Shown here piece after piece: positions 1 to 5,935 of a DNA stretch of 8,182 nucleotides. The DNA is from Desulfobulbaceae bacterium (GTDB lineage Bacteria; Desulfobacterota; Desulfobulbia; Desulfobulbales; Desulfurivibrionaceae): positions 20,640 to 28,821 of the forward strand of contig DOZO01000045.1 of the NCBI GenBank assembly GCA_003517965.1, written 5' to 3'. Each line of letters begins with the position of its first letter. The first letter of the stretch is position 1. The translations under genes and the position numbers were made by a program. The notes beneath the pieces were generated by a model. It worked only from the letters and a program-made list of their open reading frames with translations. It had not been told where the DNA came from and ran no database searches.

Positions 1-456
1 GGTTACCATGAACTGCAAAAACTTGGCAAAACAACCGCCACTTCCCGCAGCGCTGCTGAAGAAACACTGGAAACACGCCTTGCCGGCATGGAACCTTTAA
101 AAAGAGCCTTGCGCAAGGCGGAAAATCTCGAATCCTCCCGGCTTTCCAAGTCGCTCTCTTTTCTGGCCACCACCGGCAGCACCGCTCCCTTCATCGGACT
201 CTTCGGTACGGTCTGGGGGATCATGACCTCTTTCCATGAAATAGGCATGCGTGGCTCAGCCTCACTGGCGGTTGTAGCCCCAGGTGTTTCCGAGGCGCTG
301 GTCGTAACAGCAGCAGGTCTTGCCGTGGCAATCCCTGCTGTGGTTTTTTACAATTATTATTCCAACCAAATGGCGGAGATTGAAAGCAGGATGCACAGCT
401 TTTCCATTGATTTTTTGAACCTCGTGGAACGGGATTTTATTTCCCGCCCGATCTAA
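1..456 (+). CDS. tolQ: TolQ, proton-channel subunit of the Tol system (5' end missing)
   Basis: This is the C-terminal 151 residues of a MotA/TolQ/ExbB-family inner-membrane protein. The frame is open from base 1, so the start and the first transmembrane segment (roughly 75 residues compared with E. coli TolQ) lie outside the window. Two hydrophobic segments are visible, at about residues 52-76 (ending GLFGTVWGIM) and 98-118 (EALVVTAAGLAVAIPAVVF). Thr70 and Thr103 are 33 residues apart, the same spacing as the channel threonines Thr145 and Thr178 of E. coli TolQ. TolQ with TolR forms the proton-driven motor that energises TolA during outer-membrane constriction. The VAPGVSEAL stretch and the tolR-tolA-tolB genes that follow favour TolQ over ExbB or MotA. 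The stop codon lies 16 bases before tolR, indicating one operon. Confidence 0.95.
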   Translation, partial: GYHELQKLGKTTATSRSAAEETLETRLAGMEPLKRALRKAENLESSRLSKSLSFLATTGSTAPFIGLFGTVWGIMTSFHEIGMRGSASLAVVAPGVSEALVVTAAGLAVAIPAVVFYNYYSNQMAEIESRMHSFSIDFLNLVERDFISRPI

Positions 457-472
457 CAAACAGGAATTCATC

Positions 473-901
473 ATGGATCCGGTTGAAAACGGAAACGGCA
501 AAAAAAGACTTGTTTCAGATATTAACGTCACTCCTTTAGTAGACGTCATGCTGGTGCTGTTGATTATTTTTATGATCACCGCCCCCATGATGACACAGGG
601 CGTTGATATTGATCTACCGCAAACAACAGCTAAGCCATTACAGCAGGAAAAAACTCCCATCATTGTAACAATCACGAAAAAGGGGGAGTTTTTACTTAAC
701 GAGACCAAAGGCACCCAGGCGGCTATCAAGCAAAAATTAGCGGCTCTTGCCAAACAAGGCGACAATGATGCGGTCCTGCTCAGGGCCGACAAAGAAGTGC
801 CATACGGATTGGTAGTTTCCCTCATGTCGGACATCAAGGCTGTCGGCTTTGATAAACTTGGTATGATAACCCAGCCTGAAATAGACAAGCCAAAAAGATA
901 A
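473..901 (+). CDS. tolR: TolR, ion-channel partner of TolQ
   Basis: The product is a 142-residue ExbD/TolR-family protein, the usual length. It has a short cytoplasmic N-terminus, a single transmembrane helix at about residues 22-42 (PLVDVMLVLLIIFMITAPMM) and a periplasmic domain up to Lys141. Asp24 in the helix matches the essential proton-carrying aspartate (Asp23 in E. coli TolR). The ATG at 473 is preceded by AGGA at 462-465, a good ribosome binding site. The gene begins 16 bases after tolQ and ends 10 bases before tolA, so the three are very likely co-transcribed. TolR works with TolQ as the stator and channel and also contacts peptidoglycan through its periplasmic domain in characterised homologues. 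ExbD is the only realistic alternative, and the tolA-tolB context argues against it. Confidence 0.95.
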   Translation: MDPVENGNGKKRLVSDINVTPLVDVMLVLLIIFMITAPMMTQGVDIDLPQTTAKPLQQEKTPIIVTITKKGEFLLNETKGTQAAIKQKLAALAKQGDNDAVLLRADKEVPYGLVVSLMSDIKAVGFDKLGMITQPEIDKPKR

Positions 902-911
902 CACAGACACC

Positions 912-1835
912 GTGCCTTTACCTTTACCAACATCCAAACTACCAGATAAACAATGGCAAAAATCTCTCTTTTTGACCATTACCGTACATGTTTCATTTCT
1001 ACTCTTCGGATTTTTGGCTCCAAATTTCCTGAACTTTCGACATAAAATGCCAGAGGTGTATACAGTAAATCTCTTCTCCGTAGAGGATTTTGGCAGCACA
1101 GCTCCGGCGGCACCAAGTAAAGTTGTCACTACCCCCCAAGCTGAGCCCCAAGCGCCCATCAAAGCCGCGCCGCCTGCACCAATAAAGCCCACTCCTGCGC
1201 AAAAAATACAACCTCATCCAGAACCACCAGCTGTCGCCAAGGATACCATCTCGCTTAAGCCAATAAAAACAAAGGAAAAAGCAGACATTGACAAGGTGAA
1301 AATGTTGCGGGATAAACTACTTGCCGAAAACAATGTGAAGCAAGCGAAAGATACCGCAGAAAAAGCCCTGGCCGATTCTGACAAAAAAGCAAAAGGCGCA
1401 GTTGATAGTCTAAAACAGGCACTGATGGCAGGGCAGCAACTTGCCGCCCGCAAAGCTGCTGCCGGAGCCTCCACTATAGCAACTCAAACTGGTGCAGGGG
1501 CTGGCGGCACTGGCGGCGGAGCAAGCAGCGGCATCACGGTCGATGAAAATCTCCGCCGTTACCTTGTTGCCGTAAACAGCAAAATCCAAGAACACTGGGT
1601 GCTGCCTGACCTGCAAAACTGGAAGGAAAACATCGAGGCGATTGTCATTATCAGAGTCAGGCGTGATGGGGTTGTTGTTGAAAGCACTTTCAAGAAAAAA
1701 TCAGACAATATCTTTTTCAATCAATTTGTTGAAAAAACTCTGAAACTTTCTTCTCCCCTGCCCCCATTCCCTATCACCCTAAACCAGCCAGAAATGGAAA
1801 TCGGCCTAAAATTCAGGCCTGGCGAAATTTTTTAA
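912..1835 (+). CDS. tolA: TolA/TonB-type periplasm-spanning energy transducer
   Basis: The product has 307 residues. An N-terminal transmembrane helix lies at about residues 19-40, with Thr22 and His26 in the TxxxH pattern that corresponds to the SxxxH contact site of TolA and TonB with TolQ/ExbB. Then follow a Pro/Ala-rich stretch (about 62-108), a charged, probably helical stretch (about 118-185), a Gly-rich hinge (about 194-207), and a C-terminal TonB/TolA-like domain (about 208-307) containing IQEHWVLP and VIIRVRRDGVVVEST. It should couple TolQR motion to TolB and other partners at the outer membrane. The start is GTG at 912 with no clear Shine-Dalgarno sequence. The next in-frame methionine (residue 46) would remove the membrane anchor, so GTG is preferred, and translation may be coupled to tolR 10 bases upstream. 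The C-terminal domain is somewhat TonB-like, but the neighbours indicate a TolA role. Confidence 0.88.
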   Translation: MPLPLPTSKLPDKQWQKSLFLTITVHVSFLLFGFLAPNFLNFRHKMPEVYTVNLFSVEDFGSTAPAAPSKVVTTPQAEPQAPIKAAPPAPIKPTPAQKIQPHPEPPAVAKDTISLKPIKTKEKADIDKVKMLRDKLLAENNVKQAKDTAEKALADSDKKAKGAVDSLKQALMAGQQLAARKAAAGASTIATQTGAGAGGTGGGASSGITVDENLRRYLVAVNSKIQEHWVLPDLQNWKENIEAIVIIRVRRDGVVVESTFKKKSDNIFFNQFVEKTLKLSSPLPPFPITLNQPEMEIGLKFRPGEIF

Positions 1836-1842
1836 AGCTGAG

Positions 1843-1863
1843 TTGAGCAGCTTGTCTGCTCGA
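1843..1863 (+). other. Stem-loop between tolA and tolB
   Basis: GAGCAG (1845-1850) and CTGCTC (1856-1861) form a perfect 6-base-pair stem with the loop CTTGT. It can be extended by one T-G wobble and one T-A pair. No T run follows, so it is not a classical terminator. It may be an mRNA processing or stability element between tolA and tolB, or have no function. Confidence 0.4.
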
Positions 1864-1903
1864 ACTAAACTTATGCCCTTTGAATATAATATGGAGTTTT
1901 TTT

Positions 1904-3205
1904 ATGAAAAATCGTTTTTTCGTCCACACACTGAACATAATTATCTCTGGCCTTTTCCTTCTCCTCAGTTTTAGCAGCCGAGCTGAGGCTATAGTGTATC
2001 TTGATATCACCTCTGCAAACTTCCGCAAGGTGAACATCGCCGTCCCCTATTTTGTTGACAAGAAAAAACCTGAGGGTATTCAGGACAGTGGCAAGAAGAT
2101 GGCCGATCTCCTGAGTCGGGCGTTGACCTTTCACGGATTTGTGGAGATAATCGACCCTTCGGCTTACGGTGGCAGCCAGAGTTGGAACTGGCCCGCCCTT
2201 GGCGCAGAGTTCACAGTACTGGGCCAATACGAAATAACCAATGATGGGCTGGTCTTGGAGCTGCGTCTTAATGAGATCCAATCTGGCCACATGATCCTTG
2301 GCCGCCGTTATCAGACCCCCATTAGCAAACATCAAGAAAGCATAAAAAAATTCTGCGACGAAGTTGTCCTCCAGCTTACCGGAGAAAGTGGGGTAAGTCA
2401 GAGTCAGATAGCCTTTGTGTCAACAGTAACAGGACATAAAGAAATCTGGCTGGCCGATGTTCTTGGCGATAATATCCGCCAGGTGACCAGACATGAATAT
2501 CTGGCCGTTTCTCCTCGATTCTCATCTGATAACAAATGGCTAGCCTACACCTCATACCACAAAAACAATCCAAATCTTTATATTACCGACCTTAGTGTTC
2601 TTAAAAGTACCCGCGCCATTTCAAGACAGAAAGGTCTCAATATGGCGCCAGCCTGGGCACCCGACGCCAGTGTCATCGCCCTTACCCTCAGCAAATCTGT
2701 CAACCCTGATATCTATCTTATTGATATCAACGGTAACGAATTACGACGACTGACAAATGGCGAAGGAGCCAACGTGTCGCCCACCTGGTCGCCTGATGGG
2801 AAAAAACTTGCCTTTGTTTCCGATCGGAGCGGTACCCCGCAAATCTATATCATGGACGTTGCGACTAAAGCCGTCCAACGTCTAACCTATCTTGGCAACG
2901 AAAATACCACGCCAAGCTGGTCACCAAAAGGAGACTGGATCGCCTATACAGGCAAGGTCGGCGGCAACACCCACATTTTGTTGATCAAACCTGAGGGCGG
3001 TGCTCCGATCCAATTGACAATAACAGGGGGAGATCATGAGTCCCCATGCTGGGCCCCGGATGGTCGACAAATTATCTTTTCAAGAAAACGAAACAACAAA
3101 CAGGAATTATGCGCTATATTTAAAAATGGCATGGGTCTTCGTCCGTTATTCAACCTCAAAGGCGCGCAATCCAGCCCGCAATGGTCTCCACGTCAAAACC
3201 TGTAG
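1904..3205 (+). CDS. tolB: TolB, periplasmic beta-propeller of the Tol-Pal system
   Basis: The product has 433 residues, close to the 430 of E. coli TolB. I chose the ATG at 1904 because GGAG at 1893-1896 sits 7 bases upstream and because it opens a clean signal peptide: Lys/Arg at residues 2-4, a hydrophobic core at about 7-23, and likely cleavage after Ala29 in SRAEA. A longer frame from TTG at 1880 is possible but less convincing. Residues about 30-160 form the N-terminal domain. From about 165 to the end there are repeated PD40/WD40-like blades with the signatures SPTWSPDGKKLAFVSDRSG, TPSWSPKGDWIAYTG and SPCWAPDGRQIIFSR. In E. coli TolB binds Pal and receives TolA. It lies 68 bases after tolA, probably in the same operon. 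No pal gene follows, which is unusual for this locus. Confidence 0.96.
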   Translation: MKNRFFVHTLNIIISGLFLLLSFSSRAEAIVYLDITSANFRKVNIAVPYFVDKKKPEGIQDSGKKMADLLSRALTFHGFVEIIDPSAYGGSQSWNWPALGAEFTVLGQYEITNDGLVLELRLNEIQSGHMILGRRYQTPISKHQESIKKFCDEVVLQLTGESGVSQSQIAFVSTVTGHKEIWLADVLGDNIRQVTRHEYLAVSPRFSSDNKWLAYTSYHKNNPNLYITDLSVLKSTRAISRQKGLNMAPAWAPDASVIALTLSKSVNPDIYLIDINGNELRRLTNGEGANVSPTWSPDGKKLAFVSDRSGTPQIYIMDVATKAVQRLTYLGNENTTPSWSPKGDWIAYTGKVGGNTHILLIKPEGGAPIQLTITGGDHESPCWAPDGRQIIFSRKRNNKQELCAIFKNGMGLRPLFNLKGAQSSPQWSPRQNL

Positions 3206-3288
3206 CTGCTATATCAAAAATATCTTATCATCTGGATGACCACAGCGGGAAAAATCGCAGCGGCATGATTTTAACAACATTTGCTTCC

Positions 3289-3313
3289 TAACGGTTGCAT
3301 ACCGTTAATTTTT
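3289..3313 (+). terminator. Hairpin plus T run between tolB and cpoB (possible terminator or attenuator)
   Basis: TAACGGT (3289-3295) and ACCGTTA (3301-3307) make a perfect 7-base-pair stem with loop TGCAT. It is followed by AATTTTT ending at 3313. The layout resembles a factor-independent terminator, but the stem is short with only three G-C pairs. It lies 4 bases before the cpoB Shine-Dalgarno sequence, so it could lower read-through into cpoB, or as DNA it could be an operator site. Confidence 0.45.
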
Positions 3314-3329
3314 AGCAGGAGACAAACCC

Positions 3330-4325
3330 ATGAAACGCTCACTTACCACTCTTGCCCTCACCTTATGTCTTTCCCCTCTTCTCATGCAATGCGCGGCAGA
3401 AAAAGATGTCCGGGGTCTTGACATGCGGCTCCGCACCACAGATACAAAAATCGCGGAAATGGACAATACTGTTATCGCCATGCAAAACCAGCGCGGCTCC
3501 ATAGCAGAACTTGCAAATCAGCTCGAACAGATCAAATCACGTTTATTGCAGCTTGAAGCACGGGTTGAGGAGAAAAATATCCAGACAAGAAAAATTCAGG
3601 AAGAACAGACTTTATTGAAAAAAAACAACCAGCACCAGTTTGAGCAGCTGCGAGGTCAGTTGACAGAGCTGAACATTAAACTGTCGGGAGTTATTGTCCA
3701 GGTCGCCTCCTTTTCTGATGATTTTACCCATCTCCAGGAAAATCGTGCTAAAGAAACTTCGGAACGTGCGACCAGTGCTGCAAAAATCGCAGACGAAGCC
3801 CGCAAAAAAACTGAAATAGCCAGCGCCCCAAAGATAATCGAACCGGAACAAACCAAGAAGAAACCAGGAAAAACGGAAGAGTCGGTAAAATCTGAAGAAA
3901 TAGCAAAGTCGATTTCAAGCAAGACGACGACAGTGCAAGATGCAGAGACAAACACCAGTGACACTCTTTACAATAAAGGACTTGCCGCCTACAAGGCGAA
4001 TAAATACAAGGAAGCCTACAACACTTTTTCAAGCTACCTGGAGAAAAATCGGACAGCGCCGCTCGCCCCCAATGCCAGATTCTGGTTGGGGGAATGCCTG
4101 TTCCAGCAGAAAGAATTCGAACTGGCCATTCTTGAGTATCAAAAAGTTATAGCCGATTATCCCAAAAACAACAAAGCATCAGCCGCCCTTTTCAAACAGG
4201 GACAGGCCTTCGAAAATCTCGCCGAAAAGGATACGGCCAAAATCGTTTACAACAAACTTCTTGCCGATTATCCCAAAAGCGAACAGGTAGAAATGGCTCA
4301 GAAACGGCTGAAGGTCCTAAAATAA
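3330..4325 (+). CDS. cpoB: CpoB/YbgF-like Tol-associated TPR protein, possible lipoprotein
   Basis: The product has 331 residues with an N-terminal signal sequence (residues 1-20) ending LLMQC. Cys21 looks like a lipidation site, but Gln at -1 is atypical, where Gly, Ala or Ser is expected. Residues about 27-120 are predicted coiled coil (heptad-like Leu/Ile in EQIKSRLLQLEARVEEKN), followed by a Lys/Glu-rich linker (about 138-208). Three C-terminal TPR-like repeats run from about 211 to 331, marked by LYNKGLAAYKANKYKEAYNTF, then FWLGECLFQQKEFELAILEY, then YPKSEQVEMAQKRL. This is the coiled coil plus TPR layout of CpoB (YbgF), which coordinates the Tol machinery with peptidoglycan synthesis at division in E. 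coli. The ATG has a strong AGGAGA Shine-Dalgarno at 3317-3322. The gap from tolB is 124 bases and lacks pal. The family is well supported; lipidation is uncertain. Confidence 0.87.
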   Translation: MKRSLTTLALTLCLSPLLMQCAAEKDVRGLDMRLRTTDTKIAEMDNTVIAMQNQRGSIAELANQLEQIKSRLLQLEARVEEKNIQTRKIQEEQTLLKKNNQHQFEQLRGQLTELNIKLSGVIVQVASFSDDFTHLQENRAKETSERATSAAKIADEARKKTEIASAPKIIEPEQTKKKPGKTEESVKSEEIAKSISSKTTTVQDAETNTSDTLYNKGLAAYKANKYKEAYNTFSSYLEKNRTAPLAPNARFWLGECLFQQKEFELAILEYQKVIADYPKNNKASAALFKQGQAFENLAEKDTAKIVYNKLLADYPKSEQVEMAQKRLKVLK

Positions 4326-4406
4326 AAACCTGATCAGACGAATCATTCGCAAGAGGCGCTTGCACATTCATAATGCCACCTTCCTGCTATTTAATTGATG
4401 GATAAC

Positions 4407-4483
4407 TGGTCGGGATGAGAGGATTCGAACCTCCGACCCCGTGCTCCCGAAGCACGTGCTCTACCAGGCTGAGCCACATCCCG
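4407..4483 (-). tRNA. tRNA-Pro (anticodon CGG), CCA end encoded
   Basis: On the minus strand the sequence folds into a full cloverleaf. The acceptor stem is CGGGATG paired with CATCCCG, the D arm is GCTC/GAGC with loop AGCCTGGTA, the anticodon stem is CGTGC/GCACG with loop TTCGGGA, and the T arm is GGAGG/CCTCT with loop TTCGAAT. The loop gives anticodon CGG (positions 4449-4451), which reads the proline codon CCG. A discriminator A (4410) and a genome-encoded CCA (4407-4409) complete 77 bases. The arm and loop layout matches E. coli tRNA-Pro. It stands alone, converging on cpoB, with no second tRNA nearby. Confidence 0.97.
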
Positions 4484-4491
4484 ACATTATC

Positions 4492-4497
4492 ATTATA
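4492..4497 (-). promoter_or_regulatory. Probable -10 element of the tRNA-Pro promoter
   Basis: A perfect TATAAT on the minus strand lies 8 bases before the mature tRNA 5' end, which would place the start of transcription only a base or two upstream of the tRNA. No good TTGACA-like -35 element is seen at the expected distance (about 4514-4520 reads GACCAGC). The call therefore rests on the -10 alone. Confidence 0.5.
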
Positions 4498-4573
4498 ACT
4501 CTATACTCTCCATGCTGGTCCCTGGCGGAAAAATTGTGGGACATATGTACTCAGAGTTTTTTGGGGCGTCAAC

Positions 4574-4620
4574 AAGAAAGAAGGCAGGAACTCCATTCTT
4601 AGGGGGAGAACCTGCCTTGT
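4574..4620 (-). terminator. Factor-independent terminator of the HU gene
   Basis: AAGGCAGG (4581-4588) and CCTGCCTT (4611-4618) form an 8-base-pair stem. A symmetric AA/AA internal loop separates it from a second stem, CTCC (4591-4594) with GGAG (4605-4608). Read on the minus strand, the last stem arm continues directly into the T-rich CTTTCTTG. On the plus strand no T run follows, so the element serves the minus-strand HU gene, whose stop codon lies about 37 bases upstream of the hairpin. It also separates HU transcription from the tRNA. Confidence 0.75.
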
Positions 4621-4654
4621 CTGATAAACAGATAAAGCGACTTATAAAAATTGT

Positions 4655-4927
4655 TTACTTTACAGCCTCAGCAAGCTTGCTGCCTGGCTTAAAGCGAGCA
4701 ACATTTCTAGCCTTGATAGTGATAGCTTTGCCAGTTTGAGGATTGCGCCCCTGACGAGCTGCCCTCTTGGTCACAGAAAATGTGCCAAACCCTACCAAAG
4801 TTACCTTCTCGCCCTTTTTCAAAGCGGTGGTCACTGCGGCTAACATACCCCCAAGGGTTTTCTCAGCTACAACCTTGCTAATTCCGCCAGCCTTTGCCAT
4901 GTTCTCAACTAATTCACTCTTATTCAT
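4655..4927 (-). CDS. hup: Histone-like DNA-binding protein HU
   Basis: The product has 90 residues, the standard HU length. The N-terminal helices (MNKSELVENMAKAGGISK) are followed by the hinge GEKVTLVGFGTFSV and the DNA-binding beta-arm RNPQTGKAITIKA. Pro63 at the arm tip is the residue that wedges into DNA to bend it in HU and IHF. The tail FKPGSKLAEAVK is typical of HU. HU compacts and bends DNA as a dimer and shapes the nucleoid. I chose the ATG at 4927 because homologues begin MNKxELV and because purine-rich sites AAGGAGG (4938-4944) and GGAG (4932-4935) precede it. A start 15 codons upstream would translate the ribosome binding site. The gene appears to stand alone, with its own promoter at 5005-5032 and terminator at 4574-4620. 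IHF subunits are a less likely alternative given the RNPQTG arm and length. Confidence 0.97.
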   Translation of the reverse strand: MNKSELVENMAKAGGISKVVAEKTLGGMLAAVTTALKKGEKVTLVGFGTFSVTKRAARQGRNPQTGKAITIKARNVARFKPGSKLAEAVK

Positions 4928-5004
4928 TCCTCTCCTTCCTCCTTGTGAATTTAGAGATTCTCCGCCTTCCACAAAGCACCGTGATCAAGTTACCTTTAGG
5001 GGCG

Positions 5005-5032
5005 ATTAAAAATTCTGTTGGGTGATTGTCAA
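5005..5032 (-). promoter_or_regulatory. Sigma70-type promoter of the HU gene
   Basis: On the minus strand, TTGACA (5027-5032) is a perfect -35 box and TTTAAT (5005-5010) a -10 box with five of six consensus bases, separated by 16 bases. Transcription should begin near 4998, giving a leader of about 70 bases before the HU start codon. A second TTGACA lies at 5048-5053 with a poorer -10-like GACAAT (5025-5030) 17 bases downstream, so a weaker tandem promoter is possible. Confidence 0.7.
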
Positions 5033-5059
5033 ACAAAAGAAAGCGTCTGTCAAACAAAA
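5027..5059 (-). repeat. 12-base direct repeat, 21-base period, over the HU -35 region
   Basis: TGTCAAACAAAA occurs exactly at 5027-5038 and again at 5048-5059 on the plus strand (TTTTGTTTGACA on the transcribed strand). The start-to-start distance of 21 bases is two helical turns. Each copy ends in a TTGACA hexamer, and the downstream copy supplies the HU -35 box. This may be a tandem promoter or a two-site operator. Confidence 0.65.
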
Positions 5060-5074
5060 AATGTGATCCACCAA

Positions 5075-5102
5075 GAAAAAAATGGCATCCCGATGTTTTT
5101 TA
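5075..5102 (-). terminator. Weak candidate terminator downstream of larE
   Basis: About 30 bases after the larE stop, the minus strand reads a run of six A, then CATCGGGATG, then a run of seven T (5076-5082). The A and T runs and part of ATC/GAT can pair into a low-stability hairpin ending in T. No better terminator exists between larE and the HU promoter, but the stem has few G-C pairs. Confidence 0.25.
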
Positions 5103-5133
5103 TCCAGCTAACCTTCGGCAGTGAATTACCAAC

Positions 5134-5925
5134 TCATTGCAATCTTCCTCGTGGATCAAGCACTACCTGAGGTAAACCCAGAGACATAAAATCTTGTTTA
5201 ATAGCTGAAAATACATGTTTTTTGTTAATTTTATCCAGATCTTTATGTAAGACCTCAATAGTCGCAACCCCTTGACAAAGGCGCACTCGCACCCCCATAA
5301 AACCTGTTTTGCGCAGCAGTGCCTCACTTTGGGCCACCAGCAAAATTTTTTCTCTGGTGATTGGTTCCCGTTGCGAAATTCTGGTAGCCAAACATGATGA
5401 GGCCTGAACATCCCAGGTTGACAGAGCAAATTCTCTGCTAAGCAACCGAATTTCTTTTTTAGTAAAGCCAAGATCAGCCAAAGGGGTCTGCACGTTCAAT
5501 TCAGCGACCGCCATTAAACCTGGACGATCTTGTGTCAAGTCGTCATGATTGGTGCCATCGCATAACACCAAGCCCTTGGTGAAAACCGGATCTGCTAAAA
5601 ATTTCTGATAGATGTTTTTCTTACAGAGATAACAACGGTCGGAACCATTGGCTACGAACTCTGGCCAAGCCAATGGCTTGATCTCGATAAGATGAGAAAC
5701 ACACCCTCGCTCTTGGACAATACGTTCAACCCGTTCTGTCTCTAAGGGTGGCAAGAGCTCGGACTTGGCATGGAAAGCATGCACCAACGATGGACCCAAG
5801 GTTGCGCAGGCCGCATACAGGAGAAAAGAACTGTCCACCCCACCAGAAAAGGCGACGGCGACCTTACGGTGCTGTAAAAGTATTTCTTGCAGCTCTCGAT
5901 ACTTTCTGGATAACGAAAATTCCAT
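5134..5925 (-). CDS. larE: LarE-type ATP-dependent PP-loop sulfur transferase
   Basis: The product has 263 residues and no signal peptide, so it is cytoplasmic. The PP-loop motif SGGVDSS (residues 27-33) binds ATP for adenylation of the substrate. Other LarE-family hallmarks are DRCYLCK (Cys98 and Cys101, a CxxC pair), LCDGTNHDDL (about 121-130) and SSCLATRI (Cys178). In Lactobacillus LarE a single cysteine (Cys176), which I judge equivalent to Cys178 here, gives up its sulfur to make the nickel-pincer cofactor of lactate racemase. Family members with three active-site cysteines instead hold a [4Fe-4S] cluster that can carry sulfide, and this protein looks like that type. The gene follows the DUF39 gene after 10 bases with only a weak ribosome binding site, so it is probably translationally coupled. 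No larB, larC or larA is in the window, so the substrate may be something other than the lactate racemase cofactor. Confidence 0.88.
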   Translation of the reverse strand: MEFSLSRKYRELQEILLQHRKVAVAFSGGVDSSFLLYAACATLGPSLVHAFHAKSELLPPLETERVERIVQERGCVSHLIEIKPLAWPEFVANGSDRCYLCKKNIYQKFLADPVFTKGLVLCDGTNHDDLTQDRPGLMAVAELNVQTPLADLGFTKKEIRLLSREFALSTWDVQASSCLATRISQREPITREKILLVAQSEALLRKTGFMGVRVRLCQGVATIEVLHKDLDKINKKHVFSAIKQDFMSLGLPQVVLDPRGRLQ

Positions 5926-5935
5926 GCTACTTGTA

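Noticed and set aside
262..933. Long 223-residue minus-strand frame opposite tolQ and tolR
   Set aside because: It is the antisense shadow of two well-conserved genes and shows no domain or ribosome binding site.
1885..1890. Perfect TATAAT just before tolB
   Set aside because: Transcription would begin at about 1896-1898, at or after the GGAG ribosome binding site, and no -35 box lies at a suitable distance. It is probably chance in an AT-rich spot.
3036..3239. 67-residue plus-strand frame at the end of tolB as a pal remnant
   Set aside because: It overlaps tolB coding sequence in another frame and shows no OmpA-like peptidoglycan-binding motif.
4322..4363. GCAAG/CTTGC hairpin and a distant T run after the tRNA on the minus strand as a terminator
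   Set aside because: The stem has only 5 pairs and the T run (within the cpoB 3' end) is about 20 bases away from it, so the parts do not make a credible terminator.
4512..4739. 75-residue plus-strand frame between the tRNA and the HU gene
   Set aside because: It runs through the HU terminator hairpin and antisense into the HU gene, and has no ribosome binding site or recognisable domain.
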